DNA of 64,000 bases from NCBI RefSeq assembly GCF_002929825.1, contig NZ_PJJN01000031.1, positions 1-64,000 of the forward strand, given 5' to 3'. The stretch is from Cryobacterium sp. Y29 (GTDB lineage: Bacteria; Actinomycetota; Actinomycetes; Actinomycetales; Microbacteriaceae). The notes beneath the pieces were generated by a model. It did no database searches, was not told where the DNA came from, and saw only the letters and a list, made by a program, of their open reading frames with translations. Numbering within the stretch: position 1 is the stretch's first letter; each line of letters starts with the position of its first letter. Below, piece after piece: positions 17,767-27,500 of this stretch. Both the position numbers and the translations under genes were made by a program.

Positions 17767-18485
17767 GAGCGAGCCTCGTTCCGGATGCTGGGGCCGATGT
17801 TGTCGGCGGCGGCTGGTCTTCTGCGGTCGGTACTGAGCAGCGCGGACATGTCCGTGATGGCGGTGAGGGTGCCGCGCACGGTTCCGGTCACTTTGCTGCG
17901 GCCGACGCGCGGCGCGTAAGGGGTATCGACTTCACGAATGCGCCAGTTGGCCGCTGCGGCACCCAGAAACATCTCCAGCGGATACCCGCTACGGCGATCG
18001 ATGAGGTCGAGGGCGAGCAGGTGGTCGCGGCGCGCCGCTCGCATAGGGCCAAGATCATGAATGTTCACACCGGTTATTCGGCGCAGTCGCCAGGAAAGAT
18101 AGGTATTTGCTAGACGGGCGTGCGGAGGCCAGGCGTTGCGGGTGGTGGGGCGGCGGCGTCCAAGCACGAGATCAGCATCGTCAGCGCTGATCGGGTCGAC
18201 CACAAGCGGCAGGTCGCGGGGGTCCATCGAGGCGTCGGCGTCACAGAACGCCACGATCGGAGCCGTGGCAGCCAGGAGACCGGCGTGGGCGGCGGCACCG
18301 AATCCGCGGCGATTTTCGTGCACGACCTGCGCGCCGAAACTACGGGCGATTGCGGCCGATCCGTCGGTCGAGCCGTTGTCGACAACGATCGCGCGGTAGC
18401 CGACCGGCATGCGTTCGAGAATCCACGGCAGGGCCTGCACCTCGTTCAAGCAGGGCAACACAACGTCCACCCGGAAATTGATCAT
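17763..18485 (-). CDS. family 2 glycosyltransferase (DPM1-like)
   Basis: A 240-residue GT-A enzyme. It begins with VVLPCLNEVQALPWIL and IVVDNGSTDGSA, has CDADASMDPRDL as the metal-binding DxD-type site, and a LVLGRRRP segment. It has no membrane helices and resembles polyprenol-phosphate sugar transferases, so it may supply a lipid-linked sugar. It is the first gene of the GT2-DUF2064-methyltransferase operon, with 253 bp of shared upstream space to the divergent response regulator. Confidence 0.88.
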   Translation of the reverse strand: MINFRVDVVLPCLNEVQALPWILERMPVGYRAIVVDNGSTDGSAAIARSFGAQVVHENRRGFGAAAHAGLLAATAPIVAFCDADASMDPRDLPLVVDPISADDADLVLGRRRPTTRNAWPPHARLANTYLSWRLRRITGVNIHDLGPMRAARRDHLLALDLIDRRSGYPLEMFLGAAAANWRIREVDTPYAPRVGRSKVTGTVRGTLTAITDMSALLSTDRRRPAAADNIGPSIRNEARS

Positions 18486-18738
18486 TAGGCGAATCTAGGC
18501 GGGATGTCTGGGTGTGCGGGGTGAAAGAGGTTACGAAGCACGGAAAAAAGCTGGGGAACCCGTGTGAAGAGTGTTCCGCGGCGGGCGTATGACGTTGCCA
18601 GATGTGCGCTAAGCGGTGCGCCACCCCGGTGACCGAGCCCAGGTTCCGGACTCAGGCTCGCGCCGGCCTGTCCCGAAGGCGAAGGCATCCGCTCGGCTGG
18701 TGCGCGCGCCGCGGCGGCGGCGCGCTTAGTCTGGGGGG

Positions 18739-19569
18739 GTGCCTCCCTCTCAACATTTTGCGCCGCCCCAAACGGATGCCCCCGCTGGCCGCCGCGTTCT
18801 CGTCATCGAGGACGACCCGATGGTATCCGAGGTGGTCGGGCGGTACCTGCGCGCCGCCGGATTCGTCGTGGATGAAGCCACCGACGGGCTCGCCGGCCTG
18901 CGTCAGGCCGAAATCGCCCTGCCCGATCTGGTGGTGCTGGACCGTATGCTGCCGCTGCTGGACGGTATCGAGGTATGCCGGCGGATCCGCATCAACTGGG
19001 GCGCGTTACCGGTGATCATGCTGACCGCGCTCGGCGAAGAGGAACACCGCATCGAGGGCCTCGAAGCTGGCGCCGACGACTACCTGGTCAAGCCGTTCTC
19101 GCCGCGGGAACTCGTGCTGCGGGTGCGGTCGGTGCTGCGGCGAAGTAACACCGAGTACATTCCGGAGGGGATTCTCGATGTCGGCGAATTCTCGCTCAAC
19201 CTGGCCGCGCACGAGATTCGACTGCGCGGCCAGCCGCTCGTGCTCACCGCCCGCGAGTTCGATCTGCTCGCCTATCTCATCTGGCGGCCGTCGAAGGTGC
19301 TGACCCGCGAGGAGTTGCTCCGTTCGGTCTGGGGCTGGGAGTTCGGCGACCTGTCCACGGTGACCGTGCACGTACGGCGGTTGCGGGAGAAGATCGAGGC
19401 CGACCCGGCGCATCCGCTTCTCGTCACGACGGTGTGGGGGGTCGGATACCGGTTCGATCCGGTTCCGCTCGGCGCCAGCGCAGGCACCGTTGACGAAAGC
19501 ACCGTTGACGAAAGTAGCGTTGACGAAAGTAGCGTTGACGAAAGTAGCGTTGATGAAGGGTCGCGATGA
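18739..19569 (+). CDS. OmpR-family response regulator with a repetitive C-terminal tail
   Basis: A 276-residue DNA-binding regulator. The receiver domain has the acidic pair EDD, the phospho-acceptor Asp in VVLDRML near residue 67, and the conserved Lys in YLVKPFSP. The winged-helix domain ends with VTVHVRRLREKIE and TVWGVGYRF. After about residue 245 the protein ends in five copies of a [TS]-V-D-E-[SG] pentapeptide encoded by a 15-bp tandem array, an acidic tail not usual for the family. The GTG start at 18739 follows a G-run with little spacing and is uncertain. Its stop overlaps the kinase start by 4 bp. Confidence 0.9.
   Translation: MPPSQHFAPPQTDAPAGRRVLVIEDDPMVSEVVGRYLRAAGFVVDEATDGLAGLRQAEIALPDLVVLDRMLPLLDGIEVCRRIRINWGALPVIMLTALGEEEHRIEGLEAGADDYLVKPFSPRELVLRVRSVLRRSNTEYIPEGILDVGEFSLNLAAHEIRLRGQPLVLTAREFDLLAYLIWRPSKVLTREELLRSVWGWEFGDLSTVTVHVRRLREKIEADPAHPLLVTTVWGVGYRFDPVPLGASAGTVDESTVDESSVDESSVDESSVDEGSR
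19486..19560 (+). repeat. 5 x 15-bp in-frame tandem repeat
   Basis: Five 15-bp units of the form AGCGTTGACGAAAGT encode the acidic pentapeptide tail of the response regulator and end 6 bp before the kinase start codon. Copy number can change by slippage in steps of five residues without breaking the frame. Confidence 0.9.
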
Positions 19570-20711
19570 GCGCTGAGATGTTTGCGACCGTCGTCGGCAT
19601 CGCGCTCGGCTGTGCGCTCGTCGTGGGGGCGCTCGCCCTGCTGACACTGCGCCTGCTGTCGCGGGGGTCGCTCGTGATTCAGGTGGTCATCGTCGCGTTC
19701 GCAACCATTACGTCGGTGGTCAGCGGAACGTCCGCGGTGGCGACGCTCATGTATATATCGGCGCACGACCTGAACATGTTCTATACGGTGGCCGTCGTCG
19801 CCGGGATTGTGTCGCTCGTGATGGCCGCGGTGCTGGGGCGCTCACTCGCGCGCGACAACCAGTATTTTCGGGCCGCGGCAGCAAGCATCGGCCGCGGCGA
19901 AGCCGTTACATCCCCGGAGCGGCATACGAGCACGGAGTTCGCCTCGCTCGCGGGGGAACTGGCCGAGACGGCCAATCGGCTGACCGAATCTCGCAAGCGG
20001 GAGGAACGCATGGAGGCGTCCCGCCGCGAGATTGTGGCGTGGATCTCGCACGACCTTCGCACGCCCCTCGCCGGTATTCGCGCCATGGCCGAGGCCCTCG
20101 AAGACGGCATGGCGCCAGACCCCCAGCGCTACTACGTGCAGATCCGTGGGCAGGTCGACCGGCTCAGCAGCATGGTCGATGACCTGTTCGAGCTGTCTAA
20201 GATCCACGCCGGGGCCCTCCAGCTCCACCTCGAACGGGTCGCCCTATATGACTTGATCAGCGACACAATCGCCGATCTCGCGCCGGTTGCCCTCGCAAAA
20301 TCCCTCCACCTGCGGTTCGAGGGTGAGCGCGGTCTCACGCTACAGGCGGATGCCCGCGAACTCGCCCGCGCGGTCGGTAACCTGGTCATGAATGCCATTC
20401 AGCATTCCCCGGCCGGGAGCACCATCGTTGTCTCGGTCACCCCGCACGTCGACGGGCGGGCGGTGATCTCGGTCGTCGATGCGGCCGGAGGTATTCCCGA
20501 GCGCGACCTTGGCCGGGTGTTCGAGGCCGGCTGGCGAGCGAGCGAGCCGCGCACCGCGTCCGGAACCGGCGCCGGCCACAGCGGCGGTGCCGGGTTGGGC
20601 CTTGCGATCGTCGAGGGAATCGTGCGAGCGCATGCTGGGCAGGTGACCGTGACCAATGTTGAGAACGGATGCCGGTTTGAGCTGCTGTTGCCGCAGCATC
20701 CGTTGGGGTGA
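19566..20711 (+). CDS. sensor histidine kinase
   Basis: A 381-residue membrane kinase. Three N-terminal hydrophobic helices have almost no extracellular loop, which suggests sensing within or at the membrane. They are followed by a HAMP-like linker, the H-box WISHDLRTPLAG with the phosphorylated His near residue 160, the N-box NLVMNAIQHSP, the G1 region VVDAAGGIP, where Ala-Ala replaces the usual Asp-x-Gly order, and the G2 motif GGAGLGLAI. Coupled to the response regulator by an ATGA overlap. The flanking sugar-modification genes are plausible targets. Confidence 0.92.
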   Translation: MSAEMFATVVGIALGCALVVGALALLTLRLLSRGSLVIQVVIVAFATITSVVSGTSAVATLMYISAHDLNMFYTVAVVAGIVSLVMAAVLGRSLARDNQYFRAAAASIGRGEAVTSPERHTSTEFASLAGELAETANRLTESRKREERMEASRREIVAWISHDLRTPLAGIRAMAEALEDGMAPDPQRYYVQIRGQVDRLSSMVDDLFELSKIHAGALQLHLERVALYDLISDTIADLAPVALAKSLHLRFEGERGLTLQADARELARAVGNLVMNAIQHSPAGSTIVVSVTPHVDGRAVISVVDAAGGIPERDLGRVFEAGWRASEPRTASGTGAGHSGGAGLGLAIVEGIVRAHAGQVTVTNVENGCRFELLLPQHPLG

Positions 20712-20746
20712 CGGGGCTGGGTGCTCATTCAGGGAAACGAGGCGCG

Positions 20747-20826
20747 GTGCACTCGGGCATGCCTGAAAAAATGAGCGGCAGCCTGTGAAAATCTCCCCGG
20801 AATGCGTGAATCGGCCCCGAGTGCAC
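20747..20826. other. inverted repeat between convergent genes
   Basis: GTGCACTCGGG (20747-20757) pairs with CCCGAGTGCAC (20816-20826) across a 58-nt interior that holds a weaker repeat (CTCATTCAGG with CCTGAAAAAATGAG). It lies between the kinase stop and the epimerase stop and may serve as a bidirectional terminator. Confidence 0.6.
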
Positions 20827-20839
20827 GCGCGGGCCGCGG

Positions 20840-21973
20840 TCAGGGGCGCACTGCTGCGCGCAGCGGAGCCGTGGCGAACTCACGCATACCGTCTTCGAAC
20901 GAGACCTGAGCTGACCAGCCGAGTTCGGTGCGCAAGCGCTCGGAGGACGCGGTGATGTGCCGCACATCGCCGAGCCGATACTGCCCGGTCACGATCGGAG
21001 CCAGGCCGCCCGCCGTAGCAGCAGCGAGGGCGGTGGCCATGTCGCCGATGGTGTGCACGATTCCGCTGCCCACGTTGAATGGCCGCACAGCGCCGGAATG
21101 CGCGGATCCCTCCAAAGCGGTGAACTCCAGTGCGGCCACGTTGGCTGCGGCAACATCTCGCACATGCACGAAGTCGCGGCGCTGGCGCCCGTCTTCGTAG
21201 ACCCGCGGGGCCTCACCGCGCTCGATCGCCGACCGGAACAGCGACGCCACTCCCGCGTAAGGCGTGTTCTGCGGCATGCCCGGACCATAGACATTGTGGT
21301 ACCGCAGGGCGGCAACCCGCCCGCCGGTCGATCGAGCCCACGCCATGGCGAGGTATTCCTGGCCGAGTTTACTGCTCGCGTAAACGTTGCGCGGGTCGAG
21401 CGGATCAGTTTCAGTCACCAAAACGGGTTCGAGCGCCTGCCCGGTCTCGGGATCGAGGGGGTCAAAGCGTCCGGCGTCGAGGTCGCTCGCGAGGCGCGGG
21501 CCCGGCCGGGTGAATCCGTTCGGACCACGGTAGCTGCCCTCGCCGTAGACCACCATGGACGAAGCCAAAACCAGGCGACGGATGCCACGCTCGCTCATCG
21601 CGGCCAGCAACACCGCCGTTCCGACCTCGTTGCTGTGTACATAGTCGGGGGCATCGGCAATGTCGACGCCGAGGCCCACCTTGGCGGCTTGGTGGCACAC
21701 CACGTCGATGCCGGCGAGGGAGCGGGCGACCGTGGCAGGGTCGGTGACATCGCCGTGCACGAACTCCACGCGCGGGTCCAGCCCCGCCGGCCGAGCGTTC
21801 CCGGCCCCGAGCCCACGTTCCGCACCCGGAACGTGGGGAAGCACCGAGGCAGGGCCGTGCACGTCGGCGCGCAGGGAATCGAGCACGCGCACCGTGTAGC
21901 CGTGGGCGAGAGCAGCATTGACGATCGCGGACCCGATGAAGCCTGCGCCCCCGGTGATGAGCACGACGGTCAT
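20840..21973 (-). CDS. NAD-dependent epimerase/dehydratase (extended SDR)
   Basis: A 377-residue Rossmann-fold sugar-nucleotide enzyme. The NAD motif is TGGAGFIG near residue 8, the catalytic Ser-Met region is ASSMVVYGEG, and the Tyr-x3-Lys is YASSK near residue 200. RYHNVYGPGMP is typical of GalE/RmlB-type enzymes. Compared with GalE it carries extra Gly/Ala/Pro-rich loops. The ATG overlaps the stop of the MTA phosphorylase gene by 4 bp. Substrate unknown. Confidence 0.88.
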   Translation of the reverse strand: MTVVLITGGAGFIGSAIVNAALAHGYTVRVLDSLRADVHGPASVLPHVPGAERGLGAGNARPAGLDPRVEFVHGDVTDPATVARSLAGIDVVCHQAAKVGLGVDIADAPDYVHSNEVGTAVLLAAMSERGIRRLVLASSMVVYGEGSYRGPNGFTRPGPRLASDLDAGRFDPLDPETGQALEPVLVTETDPLDPRNVYASSKLGQEYLAMAWARSTGGRVAALRYHNVYGPGMPQNTPYAGVASLFRSAIERGEAPRVYEDGRQRRDFVHVRDVAAANVAALEFTALEGSAHSGAVRPFNVGSGIVHTIGDMATALAAATAGGLAPIVTGQYRLGDVRHITASSERLRTELGWSAQVSFEDGMREFATAPLRAAVRP

Positions 21974-22959
21974 GCGATCTCCGATGCCACGCCGCGTGCC
22001 AGCACGGCGTCGACCTCGGCCGGGTCGATGAGCTCGCGCGGGACGAAGTCCGTGGGCAGGGCACGCAGGATCCCGTCGATCGCGGCCAGGATGCGTGGCT
22101 GGGCGTCGTGTAGGCGACGGAACACGGCTGACGCGGTGACGGCATCCGTCTCGCTGGAGGTTGGGATGACGAACGGCGTGGGGCTGCCGGAATCAGGGGC
22201 GTCAGCGGCAGCTACCGGGGCCAGACCGGAATCAGCGGCGGCTACCGGGGCCAGACCGGCGTCGGCGTCGGTTACGAACGACAGGTTGACCGTGGCCATG
22301 TTGAGTTCACCGGCCAGCACGATCTCAGGGTAGGCGGTCATGTTGACGATGTGCGCGCCGATCGACCGGAACCAGACCGACTCGGCTCGGGTCGAGAACC
22401 GCGGGCCCTGAATAACGACGACGGTTCCGGTCGGCGCGAAGTTCTCGCCGAGGTCCTCGAGCGCACGCACGGCATAGCCGCGCAGCGACGGGTCGAACGG
22501 GTCGGCGGCGGGGAGGTGCTGCACCGATTCCCGGTCGTAGAACGTGTCGGGGCGGCCGCTCGTGCGGTCGATGAACTGGTCGGTGACCACGAGCAGCCCC
22601 GGCGCGTACTCCGGAGTGACGCCGCCGACGGCCGACGAGGAGATGATCGCGCGCACGCCGATCGAGGCGAGAGCCCAGATATTGGCGCGGTAGTTGATCC
22701 GGTGCGGAGCGACGCTGTGGCCACTGCCGTGCCGCGGCAGGAACGCGACGCGGCGACCGGCGCGCAGACCGATCGTGACCGGAGCGGTACCGTAGGGCGT
22801 CTGCACCTGGTGCGTGACGGCGCCGGATGGGTCAATGAGTTCGTAGAGTCCGGAGCCGCCGATCACGGCGATCTCGGCCCGGGCGGTCGGGTCGGCCACA
22901 GGGTCAGCCAAAGAATCGACCACGGGGTCGACCATCGAGGCGGTCGGGTCAAGCGTCAC
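21970..22959 (-). CDS. mtnP: S-methyl-5'-thioadenosine phosphorylase
   Basis: A PNP/MTAP-family enzyme that phosphorolyses methylthioadenosine (or inosine) to adenine and a ribose-1-phosphate. Visible blocks are IAVIGGSGLYEL, then FLPRHGSGHSVAPHRINYRANIWAL with the phosphate-binding residues, and IGAHIVNMTAYPE with LAGELNMATVNLSFVTD. The start is uncertain: a GTG at 22959 has GGGAG 6 nt upstream, an ATG lies at 22935, and the frame is open to 23040. A loop near residue 240 holds a duplicated Ala/Asp-rich decapeptide. It overlaps the epimerase start. Adenine salvage next to a SAM methyltransferase operon is suggestive. Confidence 0.88.
   Translation of the reverse strand: MTLDPTASMVDPVVDSLADPVADPTARAEIAVIGGSGLYELIDPSGAVTHQVQTPYGTAPVTIGLRAGRRVAFLPRHGSGHSVAPHRINYRANIWALASIGVRAIISSSAVGGVTPEYAPGLLVVTDQFIDRTSGRPDTFYDRESVQHLPAADPFDPSLRGYAVRALEDLGENFAPTGTVVVIQGPRFSTRAESVWFRSIGAHIVNMTAYPEIVLAGELNMATVNLSFVTDADAGLAPVAAADSGLAPVAAADAPDSGSPTPFVIPTSSETDAVTASAVFRRLHDAQPRILAAIDGILRALPTDFVPRELIDPAEVDAVLARGVASEIA
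22202..22261 (-). repeat. 30-bp tandem duplication inside mtnP
   Basis: Two consecutive 30-bp units (22202-22231 and 22232-22261) differ at only a few positions. They encode two copies of an Ala/Asp/Gly/Pro-rich decapeptide in a loop that is short in typical family members. Confidence 0.85.
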
Positions 22960-23060
22960 AGGCGGCTCCCAGCGAGTTACAAGTTGAGTGTCCAGTGTGC
23001 CATCGAAAGCTGCATACCCACGGAAGCCCGCCGCCGCCACACAGGCACCTCACACGTTCC

Positions 23061-23131
23061 GGGCCTGGGCCCCGTCCGCGGGCCCAGGTTATAAACCGGG
23101 CCCGCGGTCCGGGCCCAGGCCCCGTCCGCGG
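23061..23131. repeat. double-hairpin GGGCCC repeat, copy C (probable terminator)
   Basis: GGGCCC (23080-23085) and GGGCCC (23098-23103) flank AGGTT-AT-AAACC. A second hairpin pairs 23102-23115 with 23118-23131 with two mismatches. An extra GGGCC-containing arm lies at 23061-23079. On the minus strand it follows the DUF5719 stop by 5 bp. Confidence 0.7.
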
Positions 23132-23135
23132 AGAA

Positions 23136-24593
23136 CTAGTGCGTATAGACGCGGATCGAGGACGCCAGTGGCCCGGGCGGGTTGAGTGCGAAGGACGACA
23201 GCACCCCGTCCCCGGAATAGTCCACGAGCGCCCAGAGTTCCGAACCACCGCTCACGACGTAGGTCGTGCCGCCAGACACCGGCACCGTGGCGCTGGCCCC
23301 GGCATCGATCTGGAGGTCGACCGGGGTGCCTTCGCTGGGCGTGAGGGTGAGTGCGGCATCCGCTGCCCCGCCGTTGACCAGGTGCAGAGTCGGCGATGGG
23401 CCAGCGGCCACGGCTACGGCGAAGGAACCGGCCAACGGTGCCGAGGCGGAGAACCAGCCGAAGTCCTTTCCGCCGGCACTGTCGGTGGCGGTGCGCGCGG
23501 CCGCGACGATCGGCTCGTCGGAGCGCAGGTGCACGGAGAAGCTGCCCACGGCCAGCGGCGCAAGCGGAATCTCGGTGGCGATGCCGGGTTCGACGTCCAC
23601 CTGGGTCGACGTTCCCTCTGTAGTGCCATCGGCACTCGTCACGCCGATCTGCACCGTCGCCGCCTTGGTTCCCGGCACGAATACCCGAATCGACGGGGTG
23701 TTGGCGTTGAAACCCTCGCCCGTCGTGACCGTCTCAGCGCTGACGGCCGCCATTACGCGCACCCCGGCAATGGTCTGGTTGGTGGCGGGCGTCGCGGTGA
23801 CGCCGACGATCTCGACTCCGCCCGGTTCGATACCCTGAATGCTGCTCTGCTCCAGTGACGCAGCCACCTGTCCACCGCGAGATGACACCTGCAGCACCGG
23901 CGACTTCAGGTTCGGCGCGAGGCCGGCCAGTGGAATGACCCGCTGCTCACCCGGCTGCACCAAAATGCCGGTCGCTCCGGGCGCGTCAACGAGGCCGCTC
24001 TCGCCGAAGACCATCACGTCGACGGTCGCGAGCACGGGGGTCGGGTTGCTCAGGAGCAGCAGGCTGGTGCTTCCGATATCGGTCGACCCCCCGACGATCC
24101 AGCTGTCGCTGGCCGCTTCAGCGCAGGCAGCGACGGCGAGTCCGCCAATGGTGTCGGTAGCGGCAAGCTGCGACTGGCTGCCGGCCAGCAGCGGCGGCAC
24201 TGTGGCACCATTTTGCACGGGAACGGTCAGCAGCACCGGGGGTTGACGACTGTTCGAATCGTCGACCGCGGTGATCTCGGTCACCTGCGGCCGAATCTGT
24301 TGCAGCGACACCGCATCAACGGCGCCATACACAGCGGATGCCGCCCCCACGCTCGACGCGGACTGCGCCTGCGTCGAGTCCTCGGCGAGGGTCAGGAGCG
24401 GCCCGGGGCAGACCCGCTGCTGCTCGCTCGGCAGGGGCAAGATCTCGCTGGATTGCGCGCCGCGTTCGATGGTCGGCAGGGTCACGAGCGTCGCCGCGCC
24501 GAGCGTTGCAACGACGACGGCGATGCCGACGAGGCCGAGCACACCGCGTCCGGCTCGGCCGCCGATGCGGGCAAGTTGGCTCTTATCGGGCAT
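23136..24593 (-). CDS. DUF5719-family secreted or anchored protein
   Basis: A 485-residue protein with one N-terminal membrane helix (GLVGIAVVVATLGAATLVTL) and a large extracytoplasmic part made of Gly/Ser/Thr/Val-rich beta repeats. A CPGPLLTL segment follows the anchor, and GGSTDIGSTSLLLLSNPTPV and LHLVNGGAADAALTL lie further on. The family accompanies the giant membrane GT2 in actinobacteria and is assumed to act in envelope assembly. No activity is known to me. The ATG at 24593 has GGAGGA 5 nt upstream and overlaps the end of the GT2 gene by 11 bp. Confidence 0.8.
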   Translation of the reverse strand: MPDKSQLARIGGRAGRGVLGLVGIAVVVATLGAATLVTLPTIERGAQSSEILPLPSEQQRVCPGPLLTLAEDSTQAQSASSVGAASAVYGAVDAVSLQQIRPQVTEITAVDDSNSRQPPVLLTVPVQNGATVPPLLAGSQSQLAATDTIGGLAVAACAEAASDSWIVGGSTDIGSTSLLLLSNPTPVLATVDVMVFGESGLVDAPGATGILVQPGEQRVIPLAGLAPNLKSPVLQVSSRGGQVAASLEQSSIQGIEPGGVEIVGVTATPATNQTIAGVRVMAAVSAETVTTGEGFNANTPSIRVFVPGTKAATVQIGVTSADGTTEGTSTQVDVEPGIATEIPLAPLAVGSFSVHLRSDEPIVAAARTATDSAGGKDFGWFSASAPLAGSFAVAVAAGPSPTLHLVNGGAADAALTLTPSEGTPVDLQIDAGASATVPVSGGTTYVVSGGSELWALVDYSGDGVLSSFALNPPGPLASSIRVYTH

Positions 24594-27500
24594 GGTCGTC
24601 CTCCACGGAATCGGCGGTGCCACCATCAGGTGCTTCCAGTCCGGTGCCGACGCCGGTCTCCCGGTCTATGGCGAGGTCGGCTTCGAGGTCGGTGCCGAGC
24701 GGCACGTCCAGGTCGGCATTCAGGTCAGACGCAACCGATCCCTTCCCCCGCCGCACGCGTCTGGGCTTCTGTTTGGCGTCAGCGCGGGCCGCCCGGCGAA
24801 TCGCGTCACGGTTAGCCTGCCGCACGGCTTCACGGCCGGCGCCGATGGGCAGCGACAACAGCACCGCGCTGCCCACTACGGTGAGGGCGATGAGCAGGGT
24901 CACAAGCCCGAAGACGCCGCCGGCGCGAGCCGGTATGGGCGTGGACGCCGCAGTATCCGTTTCGCCGAACTGCCACAGGCGGCCAAACTCGGTGTCGCCG
25001 ACCGGAGCCAGCGCCGAGTTGCCATCGAGGGCGGTTTCGGTGCGCAATGCGGTGTCGGCGGCGTCGATGCTGGAACCGGCCGGCTGCAAGACGATGAAGC
25101 GGATACCCAACTCGGCCAGGTCCGCGCTGGCGTCGCGTCCGCTGCGTGAAGCCAGGTTGCCAGCGAGCTCGGCGAGCATTTTCTCACGGATGCTGAGGGT
25201 CTGGTCCGTGCTGTCCAGAGTGGATTGTTGGTTCAGGGTGGCGCCGACGCCGCGCTCGATTGACGCGAGCAGGCCGCCGTCGGCCTGCGGGGTGAGCTTG
25301 AGCGTGCCGACCCGGTTGTCGATCTGGGCTTCAGCGGCGACGAAGGCCGGCTGGGTCTGCCCGGTTCCCTCGCGCACGACCGCGGTACCGACGTGCAGTG
25401 AACCAATGAGCGGCAGTACCACCACGGCCAGGGCGAGGGCTGCGACAACGCCGGGCGTCGACGCGAACCGGCGCAGCGAGCGCAGACCGATAATGAGGGC
25501 GCCGACCAGGCCGAGCCAGTACAGGCTGAGCCCGGAACCTGACCAGACGCGCACCGGTTCGGCGCCGATCGCGGCGAGCACGAGCTGGTTGGCGACGAGG
25601 GCCGTGCCCAAGCCGAGCAGCGCGACCAGCCAGGCACCGCTGGCCAGGCGCGCGCCGGGCAGCAGCAGCGCCAGCAGGGCGAGCACGGCCAGCGGCGCGA
25701 GCAGGATGGGCACGAACAGTTGCGGGTCGAAGCCGACGATCCCGAACCGGTCGAGCACAGCCGCCCAGCCGTCAGAGCCGGGCAGCCCGAGCAGCAGTTG
25801 CAGGGTTGGTGCGTGCCCGCTCGGCACGGGCAGGCCCGGATCAGCGACGAGGGCCAGCCAGTCACCGCGCAGGCCCCGGTCGAGAATGAGCGGCAGCGCC
25901 AGGGCGAGCGCCGGCATCGGAATACCGATGAAGCGCATCACTCGACGGCCAGCCAGGGCCACGCTGAGCAGCCAGCCCACGAGCAGTGCCGGGGCCAGCG
26001 ACGGCGCAGAGGCCGAAACGGCAGCAAACAGCAGGGCAGCGGATGCCGACGCCGACCAGGTGCGCGCGGCGGCGATCCAGGCGAAGAACAGCCAGGGCAG
26101 CAGCAGGTGCACGAGAATCGCGGCGGGGCGTCCGGTGGCGAGAGCAATCAGAAACGTCGGGGCCAGCACCCAGAGAGCTGCGGCCAGGGCCCGCAGACTG
26201 CCGCGGTCGGTCAGTCGGGTTGCGGCCATCCACGCGCCGACTGCTGCCAGCGGAAAGGCCAGGGCGTAGACCAGCACAAGCGCGAACGAGGGCGACCAGA
26301 ACGCGATCGAGCCGAGCACGGCCACGACCGCGGCAAAGGGGTCGGCCGCTCCGACGAAGCCGAGTCCCAGGTCGCGCCAGCCATAGCCGACGCTCGCCCA
26401 CAGTTCGGGCAGGCTCGGTGAAAGCGGCAACAGTCCGCCGCCGGTGAGGGTGTCGGCGCCGAGCAACGGCACCATCATGATGATTCCCACAACGGCCGCG
26501 GCGAGCATGGTCCAGGCGCCGCCGCCGGAGAAGAATCGAATTTCAGGCCTGTCACCGTGCAGGCCGAACAGGCTCGACTCACGCTTGAGCGAGTGCCGTC
26601 GGCGCACTTCCGCAGAGGGAACCCGCAGGGTCGCAATGGCATCCCAGCCGAGAGTTCGGGTTCTGGCGAAGGAACGGCGGGCATTGCCAACGCGCATTCC
26701 GTTGAAAGCGGCGCCGAATGCCGCAGCGAATTCACCGACAATCGCACCCGGTTCTTTGCGCAGCAGCTGCCCGATCGATCGGAGAAAGGCGAGCGGCAGC
26801 AGAGACAGCCAGTGAAAAACCAGGGTCCAGGCCGGAGCGTAGACCAGGCGACGATGCAGTTGGGCAGAGCGTTCGGCCCGTACCCGACGGCGACGGAGGC
26901 GCCCCCGCGAGGACTGGTTTGGTCCGGCAACACCGTCACCGGCCGATGCCACACGAGCAGCCGGTACGACCGACACGCGATACCCGGCCAGGCGCACGCG
27001 CACGCAGAAGTCGAGCGAGTCGTCCACGACCGAAAGGGCCGGGTCGAATCCCCCGAGCTGCTCCCAGACCGTGTGGCGCACGAGCAGACCACCGGCGCTG
27101 ACGGCGAGCACGTCGCTCAGGCCGTCGTGCTGGCCCTGGTCGAGTTCACTTTCGACCAGGGTGACGGTGGCACCGGTCGGCGTCATCGACTCGCCGAAGT
27201 TGTGGATATATTCGCCGGCGATCCACTCCATCACCTTGGGTCCGGCGACGGCTACCGAAGGGGCGATTTCGAGTGCGTCAACGAGCACTTCGAGCGCATT
27301 CGGATCGGGCGCGCTGTCCTGGGCGAGCAGCCAGAGCAGCTCGCGATCGTGCGTGGGCGGCGGCGTCACGCGCACGGCGGCAGCAATCGCCTGTCCAAAG
27401 TGCAGATCCGCGTCGGCGGCAATGAACTGCGTCGGCCCGAATTCGGTGAGCAGTTGCGCGGTCGCATCGCTCGAGCCGCAGTCAACGGTGATGACAATGT

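Noticed and set aside
20957..22333. 458-codon plus-strand frame
   Set aside because: Shadow of the epimerase and MTA phosphorylase genes, which carry clear motifs on the minus strand.
24338..26269. 643-codon plus-strand frame rich in Ser, Arg and Ala
   Set aside because: Antisense of the giant GT2 membrane protein. The low-complexity Arg/Ser content is typical of a GC-rich shadow.
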